Below, one piece after another: positions 9,451 through 18,233 of a stretch of DNA of 44,404 bases. The stretch spans positions 1-44,404 of the forward strand of contig JABWAK010000011.1 in NCBI GenBank assembly GCA_013361065.1. Reading direction: 5' to 3'. A model generated the notes under the pieces. The model searched no databases. It was not told the origin of the DNA and saw only the letters and a list, made by a program, of their open reading frames with translations. The translations under genes were made by a program, and so were the position numbers. Numbering within the stretch: position 1 is the first letter of the stretch; each line of letters starts with the position of its first letter. The stretch comes from Bacteroidota bacterium. Lineage in GTDB: Bacteria > Bacteroidota > Ignavibacteria > UBA10030 > UBA8401.

Positions 9451-11310
9451 CTATTTCACTGGTTTTGACGGTGCAAGGACACCCACCGAAACCGAAGAGG
9501 GATACCGTGCACTCCGGTGCAGGGTAATGGTCGCTTTCCGGAAGTCCGATTCCATGGCGGTATAGACGTTTACGAATCGCTGCGGGTTCCGGTCCACAAG
9601 CGGGAACCAGCTGCTCTGCACCTGGACCATGATGGAATGTCCCGGCAGGAAGGTATGATTCACATCCGGCAGTGTGAACCGGACCCGTTCCACCGCCCCG
9701 GGCCGGAGCGCTTCCGGCGATGAGAAGCTGTTCCGGTACCGGGCACGCATCACCTCTCCCCGCACGAGCATCTGATATCCGCTCATTTTCACATGAGGAG
9801 CGTTCGACGGATCATCCTTCGCCGAGTCCGGATAGACATCGATCACCTTCACGATGAAGTCTGCATCCGTTCCGGTCGTCGTCACATAGAGATCCGCCGT
9901 GACAGGACCGGCGATGGTGACCGTATCGCTCACCGGCATGGAATATGACAACACATCGGGACGCTGCCAGGCGAACCGCTGGTCCCCGGTCATATACTCC
10001 CGGCCGCGGTCGTTGCTGATCTCGGCGATGTACGGAACAGGCCGTGCCGGGTCACTGACATATTCATCGGCACCCTTGGTTGCGACCGGCCGTTCGACCG
10101 TCAGCCGTTCACCGGCGTTGAAGTAGAACGACCGCTGAGCTGCTTGTTTCGGCGGCCACTCGCTGTACGCGCGCCAGACATTGCTCCCGGTCTCGAAGGC
10201 CGACACTTCCGGCAGCGGTACCGCTGCCGCCCCTTTCAGATGATGGGCAAAGAAGGCGCGGATATGCCGGTCATAGTATTCCGAACTCTTCACGCCGAAG
10301 CTCACATTGCCGAGCCTGCTGCCGTCCGAGCGGACCCAGCCGCCGTGGAACCACGGTCCCATCATCAACATGGTCCGGTTGACGGGATTATACGTCTCCA
10401 GCGCTTTATAGATCTCGAGCGAGCCGTAGAGATCCTCCGCATCGAACCAGCCGCCGACCAGCAGAACGGCGGGACGGATGTTCTTCATATGCTGTGCCAC
10501 GTTGCGCGCTTTCCAGAACGCATCGTAATCCGGATGGGCGAACACATCGTTCCAGAACTTCGAGGTGTCGCCGTAGTGGGCCTTCTTGATGGAGGCGAGC
10601 GAACCGGCTTCGAGCAGGAACTTGTAACCATCCTCGGTGGGATAGGTGAATCCCGGCGGCCAGGTGGTGCGGAGTTCCGGACGCGGTTTCCCGAAGGAAC
10701 GGAAGAAATTGAACGCATCGATGAGCATCACCGCTCCGTTGTGATGGAAGTCGTCGCCGATGAACCAATCCGAGATCGGCGCCTGCGGCGAGACCGCTTT
10801 CAGCGCCGGGTGTGCATCGATCAGTCCGTGCGCCGCATAGAAGCCGGGATAGGAGATGCCGATCATTCCGACATTGCCGTTGTGTCCTTTCACATTCTTC
10901 AGCAGCCACTCGATGGTATCGAATGCATCGCTGCTCTCATCCACCTGCTGCGGCGTGCTCTTGTTCGGGATATGCGGACGGATATCCTCGAAATCCCCTT
11001 CGGACATGAAACGGCCGCGGACATCCTGAAAGGCCATGATGTATCCCTCCTGCGCCATCCACGCATTGTTCTGTTCGGCCTTCAGATACGATTCGCCGTA
11101 CGGTGCCGTAGTATACGGAGTTCTGCTGAGCATGATGGGATACCGCTTCGTGGTATCCTTCGGCACATAAACGGCCGTGTGGAGCCGCACACCATCCCGC
11201 ATCGGGATGCGGTACTCATATTTGATGTAATCGACCGACAGATCGATCGACTGGGAGAAGAGGAGCGCCGGAAGGAACAGAACAAGGAATCGGGACATAC
11301 TGCGGACCAT
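9451..11310 (-). CDS. CocE/NonD family hydrolase (S15-type X-Pro dipeptidyl-peptidase fold), exported
   Basis: IPMRDGVRLHTAVYVPKDTTKRYPIMLSRTPYTTAPYG, MAQEGYIMAFQDVRGRFMSEGDF and GNVGMIGISYPGFYAAHGLI (nucleophile elbow GISYPG). Confidence 0.9.
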   Translation of the reverse strand: MVRSMSRFLVLFLPALLFSQSIDLSVDYIKYEYRIPMRDGVRLHTAVYVPKDTTKRYPIMLSRTPYTTAPYGESYLKAEQNNAWMAQEGYIMAFQDVRGRFMSEGDFEDIRPHIPNKSTPQQVDESSDAFDTIEWLLKNVKGHNGNVGMIGISYPGFYAAHGLIDAHPALKAVSPQAPISDWFIGDDFHHNGAVMLIDAFNFFRSFGKPRPELRTTWPPGFTYPTEDGYKFLLEAGSLASIKKAHYGDTSKFWNDVFAHPDYDAFWKARNVAQHMKNIRPAVLLVGGWFDAEDLYGSLEIYKALETYNPVNRTMLMMGPWFHGGWVRSDGSRLGNVSFGVKSSEYYDRHIRAFFAHHLKGAAAVPLPEVSAFETGSNVWRAYSEWPPKQAAQRSFYFNAGERLTVERPVATKGADEYVSDPARPVPYIAEISNDRGREYMTGDQRFAWQRPDVLSYSMPVSDTVTIAGPVTADLYVTTTGTDADFIVKVIDVYPDSAKDDPSNAPHVKMSGYQMLVRGEVMRARYRNSFSSPEALRPGAVERVRFTLPDVNHTFLPGHSIMVQVQSSWFPLVDRNPQRFVNVYTAMESDFRKATITLHRSARYPSSVSVGVLAPSKPVK

Positions 11311-11509
11311 GATCGTGAATGATGGCGGATTGACGTCGAACAACGTACAAAAAAGGTGCGGCAGGAGCAACACTCGGCGGTCGATTCTGTATCCGTACAG
11401 GGATCCATGGCCGGACCGGCTGCGGTCCCAGGAGCGATTTGGTCTGCGCTCAGCATTGCAATTGAGATCGACTTTTAATAGAATAAATCGGAACGATCGA
11501 AGGCAGATC

Positions 11510-11983
11510 ATGGATTACCTGTTCTACAAACTGCTGCATGTGCTGGGAGTGATCCTCTTCCTGGGGAATATCATTACCGCTATCTTCTGGATGCAGATCG
11601 CTGTCCGCTCGAAGGATGCACGCATCATCGGTCACACCCTGAAAGGGATCATCACGGCCGATGCGCTGTTCACGATGCCGGGAGTGATCCTGCTTGCGGC
11701 CGCCGGTCTGATGACGGCGATGGTCGGACGGTACCCGCTCCTCCAGACCGGCTGGATCGTCTGGCCGACCGTTCTGTTCATTGTTTCCGGTATCATCTTC
11801 ATGGTCCGACTCGCCCCGCTGCAGAAACGGATGGCCGCGATGACCGATGAACATGCCGGGGATATCGCGTTCGATTGGGAGGCATTCCGCTCACTGCACA
11901 ATTCCTGGCTGGTGTGGGGTGCCGCCGCAACGGTCACCCCCATTGCGGCGGCGGTGATGATGGTATTGAAACGGCCGTTGTGA
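11510..11983 (+). CDS. DUF2269/CopD-like four-TM integral membrane protein
   Basis: MDYLFYKLLHVLGVILFLGNIITAIFWMQIAVRSKDARIIGHTLKGIITADALFTMPGVILLAAAGLMTAM. Start chosen at 11510. Confidence 0.65.
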   Translation: MDYLFYKLLHVLGVILFLGNIITAIFWMQIAVRSKDARIIGHTLKGIITADALFTMPGVILLAAAGLMTAMVGRYPLLQTGWIVWPTVLFIVSGIIFMVRLAPLQKRMAAMTDEHAGDIAFDWEAFRSLHNSWLVWGAAATVTPIAAAVMMVLKRPL

Positions 11984-12065
11984 TCCTGCAACAATATTTT
12001 CCGCTGATTATCGTCCTTCTTTGACGGAGGGACCGCCTCCGCCCAGCCATTACCGGACCGAATCC

Positions 12066-13190
12066 ATGACCCTTAGAACATTGCGGCGCCCATTCCTCCT
12101 CCTTCTCGGGATCCTTGGAACCGCTGCAGTATCCATCATCATCATTATGAACACCACACCCTTTGGATCGACCCCTGCCGGAACACGGAAGGAACGCATC
12201 GAACGCTCACCCCATTACCGGGACGGACAGTTCCGTAATCTCTCCCACACCCCGGAGATCACGGAAGGATACACCATGCTCGGGGTCGCCTATGAGTTCT
12301 TCTTCACCTCCTTTCCGCGGCTCAGACCTGCCGGACCGCTCCCGTCCATGAAGAGCGATCTGCTCTCGCTGCCGCCGGACCAGGATGTGCTCGTCTGGTT
12401 CGGTCATTCCTCCTATTTCATCCAGATCGACGGTAAACGGATCCTTGTCGATCCGATCTTCAGCGGCAACGCATCCCCGATCCCCGGTACAACGCGTTCC
12501 TATCCCGGTACGGACCGGTACACGGCGGATGACCTTCCGCCGATCGACTATCTGTTCATCTCCCACGACCATTATGACCATGTGGATGTGTCAACGTTGA
12601 AAGCATTGCAGCAGAAGGTCCGTCTGGTGATCTGCGGACTGGGTGTCGGTGCCCATCTGGAGCGGTGGGGATATGAGAGCGGACAGATCGTGGAGCGGGA
12701 CTGGTTCGATACGGTCGTACCGGACAGCGGCTTCACCATCCACACGACACCGGCACGCCATTTCTCCGGACGCTCGCTCTTCCGCAACAACACCCTCTGG
12801 ATGTCGTACGTGGTGAAGACTCCGACGATGTCATTCTACATCGGCGGGGACAGCGGATACGATACGTTCTTCAGGGAGATCGGGGAACAGCATGGTCCGT
12901 TCGACCTGGTGATGCTTGATGCGGGGCAGTACGACAAGAAATGGAAGTACATCCATATGCTGCCGGAGGAGGTCGTGCCGGCGGCGGTCGATCTGAAAGC
13001 GAAACGGCTCTTCCCGGTGCACAATTCCAAATTCACGCTGGGGAACCATCCGTGGGATGAACCGCTGACGAAGGTCGAGGAACAGAGCCGGCTGCTGTCG
13101 ATGCCGCTTGTCACCCCGATGATCGGTGAGGTGGTGCGGCTGAAGGATGCAGGACAGACCTTCCGTCCATGGTGGAAAGGGCTCGAATGA
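12066..13190 (+). CDS. MBL-fold metallohydrolase (NAPE-PLD/UlaG-like)
   Basis: WFGHSSYFIQIDGKRILVDPIFS, LFISHDHYDHVD (HxHxDH), GGDSGYDTFFREIG and PVHNSKFTL. Confidence 0.88.
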   Translation: MTLRTLRRPFLLLLGILGTAAVSIIIIMNTTPFGSTPAGTRKERIERSPHYRDGQFRNLSHTPEITEGYTMLGVAYEFFFTSFPRLRPAGPLPSMKSDLLSLPPDQDVLVWFGHSSYFIQIDGKRILVDPIFSGNASPIPGTTRSYPGTDRYTADDLPPIDYLFISHDHYDHVDVSTLKALQQKVRLVICGLGVGAHLERWGYESGQIVERDWFDTVVPDSGFTIHTTPARHFSGRSLFRNNTLWMSYVVKTPTMSFYIGGDSGYDTFFREIGEQHGPFDLVMLDAGQYDKKWKYIHMLPEEVVPAAVDLKAKRLFPVHNSKFTLGNHPWDEPLTKVEEQSRLLSMPLVTPMIGEVVRLKDAGQTFRPWWKGLE

Positions 13191-13289
13191 ACGGCGGGAA
13201 TTGATACCGCTTCCTTCGTGAGGTAAGCCGCACTATCTCGGGACAGAGATCACACCATCAACCAAAACAGATCGGGAAAGGGACACAAC

Positions 13290-13862
13290 ATGAGGATCGA
13301 CCATCTCCGCACCATCATAGCCGCGGTCATAATACTGCCAGCACTATTCACTTCCTGCGGTCCGTTCAGCGAGACCCGCACTGACCGGTCGGCGGCACTC
13401 AACGGAGGATTCGAGGTATCATCGGACGGTCTGCCGGTCAATTGGTCGTTCTATTCTCCGGCCACCCTGCCGGGATCTGATTTCACCGTACAGACGGACA
13501 GCACCGGTCCCTTCGAAGGGACGTACTCGCTCCTGTTCTCGGTGAAGACCTGTTCACCGGAAGGGGGACGATTGTCACCGGGGATGTTCCGAGAACTGGA
13601 GGCGGAGCCGAACAGCACGTATCAGCTGCAGTTCGCCGTCCGGAATGACGGGTCACGGTTCCGTGCGGCAGCGGGCGGGGTCACGGCAAAGAGCGGTACT
13701 CTGACGGAACTGATCACCAGCGATGAACCGTGGAAGGAATGGAAGGATCTCTCGTTCGAGGTGACCGTGCCGGAGGATAGCCGCCGGCTCCGGTTCGAAT
13801 TGAGCATACTGCAGCCCGGTTCCGTCCGGGTGGATGGTTTCCGGTTCCGGAAGGTGCGCTGA
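13290..13862 (+). CDS. Hypothetical lipoprotein with carbohydrate-binding-like jellyroll domain
   Basis: Lipobox LFTSC; NGGFEVSSDGLPVNWSFYSP...GSVRVDGFRFRKVR resembles CBM4_9-type beta-sandwich modules. Confidence 0.55.
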   Translation: MRIDHLRTIIAAVIILPALFTSCGPFSETRTDRSAALNGGFEVSSDGLPVNWSFYSPATLPGSDFTVQTDSTGPFEGTYSLLFSVKTCSPEGGRLSPGMFRELEAEPNSTYQLQFAVRNDGSRFRAAAGGVTAKSGTLTELITSDEPWKEWKDLSFEVTVPEDSRRLRFELSILQPGSVRVDGFRFRKVR

Positions 13863-13877
13863 CCGGGATGCGAACGG

Positions 13878-15536
13878 TCAGACGGAGAACGAACCGCTGC
13901 GCAATACCTTCCCCGGCAGTTTCCCGGTGATCGCATCATTGTCCACCGCCGCCACGCCGTTCACGATCACATACGGCATACCGGTCGGGAATTGATGCGG
14001 GTTCAGGAAGGTGGCATTGTCCTTGATCGTAGCATAGTTGAAGATCACGATATCCGCGGCATTTCCCTTCGCCAGTACTCCCCTGTCCTTCAGCCCGATC
14101 TTCTGTGCCGGCATGGAGGTCATCTTCCGGATCATCTCGGGAAGTGAACAGATGTTCCGTTCCTTCTGATAATAGGCGATGGCGCGCGGGAATGTTCCAT
14201 ACGTGCGGGGATGGGGATTCGATGATGATGCCGGGGAGTACGCGCCGCCGTCCGATGAGACGATGGTGTTCTTCCAGCGCAGCACCGCTTCGGTCCCTTC
14301 CTCATCCATCCCGAATCCCACCATGCCGACCGAACTGTTCTCCTTGATCATCAGGTCCACCGCGAACTCGAACGGGTCCGCACCGAGCGATTCACAGATC
14401 TGCCGGATGGTCTTGCCGATGTACGCTTTGTGTGCCTCCAGTTTCGCGGAGGTGATCATCACTGAATCCCATGAGCCGAGACCGTTGATCTTCTTCAGGG
14501 TCTCCGGACGGATGCGCTCCAGCACCGCCCTGTCCTTCAGCCGCGCCATGAACTGTTCGGTCCCCCCGTCCCGCGACCAGAGCGGGAAGAGGTTCGCCAG
14601 TCCTGTCTGATACGCGATGTACGGATACCGGTCTGCATGCACTTCCAGTCCTTCCGCGATGGCGTTCTCCAGCATCCTCAGCGTGATCTCATTCTTGTAC
14701 CAGTTGATCTTGTAGGACGATTTGAGATGCGAGATCTGCAGACGGGCCCCGGCGTTGCGTCCGATGCGGACCGCCTCTTCGATCGCTTCGAGCACGCGGT
14801 TGTCCTCGTTGCGCATGTGCGACGCATAGAGCCGGAACGGTTCCGGTGCGGCCTTCGTCAGTTCCCAGAGCTCCTCGGTGGAGGCGAAACTCCCCGGGGT
14901 GTATTCCAGTCCGGTGGAGACGCCGCAGCAACCCTGTTCGATCGCCTTCCGCACTTCGCGTCTCATCGCGTCCATCTCTTCCGGTGTCGCGGGGCGGTCA
15001 TCCTCCCCCACCACCACTTCGCGGACGGTGCCGAGTCCGACCATCGACGCGAAATTCTGTGCGCATCCTTTGTTCTGCAGATGGGTGAAGAATCCGTCGA
15101 AATCGGTATAGAGCCGTTCGTCCCCTTCGTCCGGTGTCCGTCGCGGTGCGCGCGAACCGCCGTCCGCACCGCCCACCTCGGTCGTGACCCCCTGGCGCAG
15201 TTTACTGTCCGCCGTCGGCAGACGGAGGATGGCCGAATCGGTGTGGGTATGGATGTCGACGAATCCGGGAACGACATGCATCCCGGCGGCATCGATCACT
15301 CGCGCTGCATCGGTGCTGCCGATCGTTCCGAGGGCGATGATCCGTCCGTCCCGCACTCCGATATCCGCGATCAACTCCGGCGCGCCGGTCCCGTCGATGA
15401 CCGTCCCTCCTTTGATGAGCAGATCGAACTGCGGGCGGTGCGTGATGGATGCGGCGCCAGGCACGCAGCCGGCGATGAACGCGCCGGCACCGGCGGCAGC
15501 GGTGGTCTGGATGAAATGACGGCGGGAGTAGGACAT
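13878..15536 (-). CDS. N-acyl-D-amino-acid deacylase / D-aminoacylase (amidohydrolase superfamily), Tat lipoprotein-type signal
   Basis: SRRHFIQTTAAAGAGAFIAGC signal; FDLLIKGGTVIDGTGAPELIADIGVRDGRI, VVPGFVDIHTHTDSAIL, GQGVTTEVGG-like and SSDGGAYSP motifs. Confidence 0.9.
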   Translation of the reverse strand: MSYSRRHFIQTTAAAGAGAFIAGCVPGAASITHRPQFDLLIKGGTVIDGTGAPELIADIGVRDGRIIALGTIGSTDAARVIDAAGMHVVPGFVDIHTHTDSAILRLPTADSKLRQGVTTEVGGADGGSRAPRRTPDEGDERLYTDFDGFFTHLQNKGCAQNFASMVGLGTVREVVVGEDDRPATPEEMDAMRREVRKAIEQGCCGVSTGLEYTPGSFASTEELWELTKAAPEPFRLYASHMRNEDNRVLEAIEEAVRIGRNAGARLQISHLKSSYKINWYKNEITLRMLENAIAEGLEVHADRYPYIAYQTGLANLFPLWSRDGGTEQFMARLKDRAVLERIRPETLKKINGLGSWDSVMITSAKLEAHKAYIGKTIRQICESLGADPFEFAVDLMIKENSSVGMVGFGMDEEGTEAVLRWKNTIVSSDGGAYSPASSSNPHPRTYGTFPRAIAYYQKERNICSLPEMIRKMTSMPAQKIGLKDRGVLAKGNAADIVIFNYATIKDNATFLNPHQFPTGMPYVIVNGVAAVDNDAITGKLPGKVLRSGSFSV

Positions 15537-15580
15537 GCAGCACCTCGATGCAGTGGTGTGTCGGTTGATGGAATGAACGG

Positions 15581-16552
15581 TCAGATCATGGAGAGCAATT
15601 GCCGGGCGCGATGAACATCCGTATGATGGGCGCGGATGTGTTCGGCACTCTTCCGTGCGATCCGCTCCCGTTCTTCTTTATGACGCAAATAATACGCACA
15701 TAGTTCCTCCAGCTCTCCGGGCTGGTCCACAAAGACGATGGAACGTCCGTGTTCGAAATTGTCCGGAATGATGATGCCGGGCCGCTGGCTGATCATGAAG
15801 GTGGAGAGCGCGGGCACTTCCCAGTACCGCAGTGTATCCCAGCCGACCCCGCGGAAATTCAGCACGATACGGCAGGCGGCCAGCTCCTGCAGGTAGAACT
15901 CCCCTTTCCGTTTGTATTTCTTGAAGACCTGCTTCACAACCGTGCCGTTCTGCCGGCAGTCGAACTTGTCCTGCAGCAGCTCCAGCACCCGGGTCCGGAC
16001 CGGGTCCGATTCCACCGCCCAGAACGAGACATCGTACAGCTTCTCTGAGGGCAATGTACGCGGCAAACGGTCGAAATTCCAGGCGAAGGGGAAGGGATAG
16101 ACGTTCTTCTCATAAGTGCGGGTGAGGACCATCTCACGTTTCAGGACGATATTAAAAGGACGGGCTTCCACCGCCTGCGTGTAGATCCCGTACGCATGCA
16201 TCCGGTCCAGATCACCCCCGACCTCTTCCCTGTCCCCACCATCCACGAACACCGTCTTCATCCCCGCATGGAATGACGGTGCCAATGCATGATAGAGTCG
16301 GAAACAGTCCGGTTTGGCGGAGCCGACGATGACAGCATCGAACTGTGTCAGGAAGAACCGCGAATGGAGAGACGGCAGGACAGCGCCAGGAGCGTATCCC
16401 ATGTTCCGGGGATACTCCTTGAGCGGCAGGAAGTACTTCCGGTTCCACGGCATCACACAGATGTTCCCGATGCCGAGCACCTTCCGGAGCCCGGCAAAGG
16501 TGACATCCTGCAGGTAATCGACATCCTGTGACCCGAGGAAGAGGACCTTCAT
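15581..16552 (-). CDS. CgeB/DUF3880-like glycosyltransferase
   Basis: MKVLFLGSQDVDYLQDVTFAGLRKVLG...RYWEVPALSTFMISQRPGIIIPDNFEHGRSIVFVDQPGELEELCAYYLRHKEERERIA: typical C-terminal region of CgeB-like GTs. Confidence 0.75.
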   Translation of the reverse strand: MKVLFLGSQDVDYLQDVTFAGLRKVLGIGNICVMPWNRKYFLPLKEYPRNMGYAPGAVLPSLHSRFFLTQFDAVIVGSAKPDCFRLYHALAPSFHAGMKTVFVDGGDREEVGGDLDRMHAYGIYTQAVEARPFNIVLKREMVLTRTYEKNVYPFPFAWNFDRLPRTLPSEKLYDVSFWAVESDPVRTRVLELLQDKFDCRQNGTVVKQVFKKYKRKGEFYLQELAACRIVLNFRGVGWDTLRYWEVPALSTFMISQRPGIIIPDNFEHGRSIVFVDQPGELEELCAYYLRHKEERERIARKSAEHIRAHHTDVHRARQLLSMI

Positions 16553-16558
16553 GACGCC

Positions 16559-17890
16559 TTACAGGAGATTGCTCGCCAGTTCGGCGAGTTTGGAGCGTTC
16601 CCCCTTCTCCAGATTGATGTGGGCGTAGATCTTCTGTCCCTGCATCTTCTCGATAAGGTAGCTCAGGCCGTTGGACTGGCTGTCCAGGTACGGATGGTCG
16701 ATCTGATAGATATCGCCGGTCAGGACGATCTTCGTCCCCTCGCCCGCGCGGGTGATGATGGTCTTCACCTCGTGCGGCGTCAGGTTCTGCGCCTCGTCCA
16801 CAATGAAGAAGATCTTCACCAGGCTCCGTCCGCGGATGTAGGAGAGCGCTTCGATGACGAGCTTCTCCTCCTGCAGCATCTGGTCGATGCGCTGGTACTG
16901 CTGGTCCGATTCCTGATACTGGTTCTTGATGACGTTCAGGTTATCGAACAGCGGCTGCATGTACGGATCGAGTTTGGATTCGATGTCGCCGGGAAGGAAT
17001 CCGATATCCTTGTTGGAGAGCGGGACGATGGGACGCGCCATGAAGATCTGGCGGTAGAGCTTCCTCCGTTCGAGCGCAGCGGCGAGCGCCAGCAATGTCT
17101 TGCCGGTGCCCGCTTTGCCGGAGATGGTAACGAGCTGGATGTCCGGATTGAGCAGTGCGTTGAGCGCGAAGATCTGCTCCGCATTGTGCGGCGCGATGCC
17201 GTAGGCGACCGTCTTCTCGATCTTGGAGATGCGCTGGCGCTCCGCATCGAACGTGCCGAGGGCGGACTGCTTGCCGTTGCGCATGATAACGAACTCGTTC
17301 GGACGGAAATGGTTCTCCGGTAGGTCCGCCGGATTCACTTCGTACGGATTCGCATGCAGCCGTGCGATCACCTTCTCCTCCACATTCTCCACCGTGCGGT
17401 GTCCGGTGTAGAGTTCCGTGAGGTCCTTCACCTGATCGTTCTTGTAATCCTGCGCCGGCAGACCGACCGCTTTCGCTTTCATCCGCAGATTCACATCCTT
17501 CGACACGAGGATCACCTCACGGTCGCTCTGTTCCTTCGCGAGCCGGTATGCGGTGTTGAGGATGTGATGATCCGGCTTGCTCTTGGTGAACGAACCGTCG
17601 ATGTCCTTATGGAAATCCTGTTCCAGCCGGACGGTGATCTTGCCCAGCCCTTTGCCGATGGTGATGCCGCCGTTGAAGATATGATCGCCGCTCATGGCAT
17701 CCACGTTCCTCGCGAACTCGCGGGCGTGGAAGTTGATCGATTCGTTCCCTTTCTTGAATGCATCCAGCTCCTCCAGGACGGTGACAGGAATGACCACATC
17801 ATGTTCTTTGAACTGATAGATGCAGGAACTGTCATGGAGTACCACATTGGTGTCGAGCACGAAGATCTTTTTCTTCTTTTTGGTCGCCAT
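16559..17890 (-). CDS. PhoH family protein with N-terminal PIN domain (PhoH2-type)
   Basis: KIFVLDTNVVLHDSSCIYQF (PIN); ISGKAGTGKTLLALAAALE (Walker A); FFIVDEAQNLTPHEVKTIITRAGEGTKIVLTGDIYQID. Confidence 0.93.
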   Translation of the reverse strand: MATKKKKKIFVLDTNVVLHDSSCIYQFKEHDVVIPVTVLEELDAFKKGNESINFHAREFARNVDAMSGDHIFNGGITIGKGLGKITVRLEQDFHKDIDGSFTKSKPDHHILNTAYRLAKEQSDREVILVSKDVNLRMKAKAVGLPAQDYKNDQVKDLTELYTGHRTVENVEEKVIARLHANPYEVNPADLPENHFRPNEFVIMRNGKQSALGTFDAERQRISKIEKTVAYGIAPHNAEQIFALNALLNPDIQLVTISGKAGTGKTLLALAAALERRKLYRQIFMARPIVPLSNKDIGFLPGDIESKLDPYMQPLFDNLNVIKNQYQESDQQYQRIDQMLQEEKLVIEALSYIRGRSLVKIFFIVDEAQNLTPHEVKTIITRAGEGTKIVLTGDIYQIDHPYLDSQSNGLSYLIEKMQGQKIYAHINLEKGERSKLAELASNLL

Positions 17891-18187
17891 TATATTGGGG
17901 AATCCCGGTTGGTGGATGGAATCGGTGGATTAGGGTATGAACGACAATGCCGCATCGGAGGAGGCGGCATCGGTCGATCGGCACAAATTGAGATGGAACG
18001 ACAAACGAATGGGGAAATTCGCACAAAAACGGGGAAATACTCTGATTGTCTTTATTGGCAAGAAGAGTCTCTTGTTCAAGAATCACTTTAAGTCATTGTA
18101 ATAAATACAGTGGAAAGACGCAAGGGGATGGAATGTAAAATCTGAGTGAAATCGGCGGGATGTGATAAAGCGCAGAGGGACCGGACG

Positions 18188-18221
18188 GGAACAGCTGCAG
18201 GAGCCTTCCTGCAGCTGTTCC
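18188..18221. terminator. Perfect 15-bp-stem hairpin just downstream of the prolyl oligopeptidase gene
   Basis: GGAACAGCTGCAGGA-GCCT-TCCTGCAGCTGTTCC; no U-tract, so the terminator role is inferred from position. Confidence 0.5.
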
Positions 18222-18233
18222 GCCGATCAGTGA

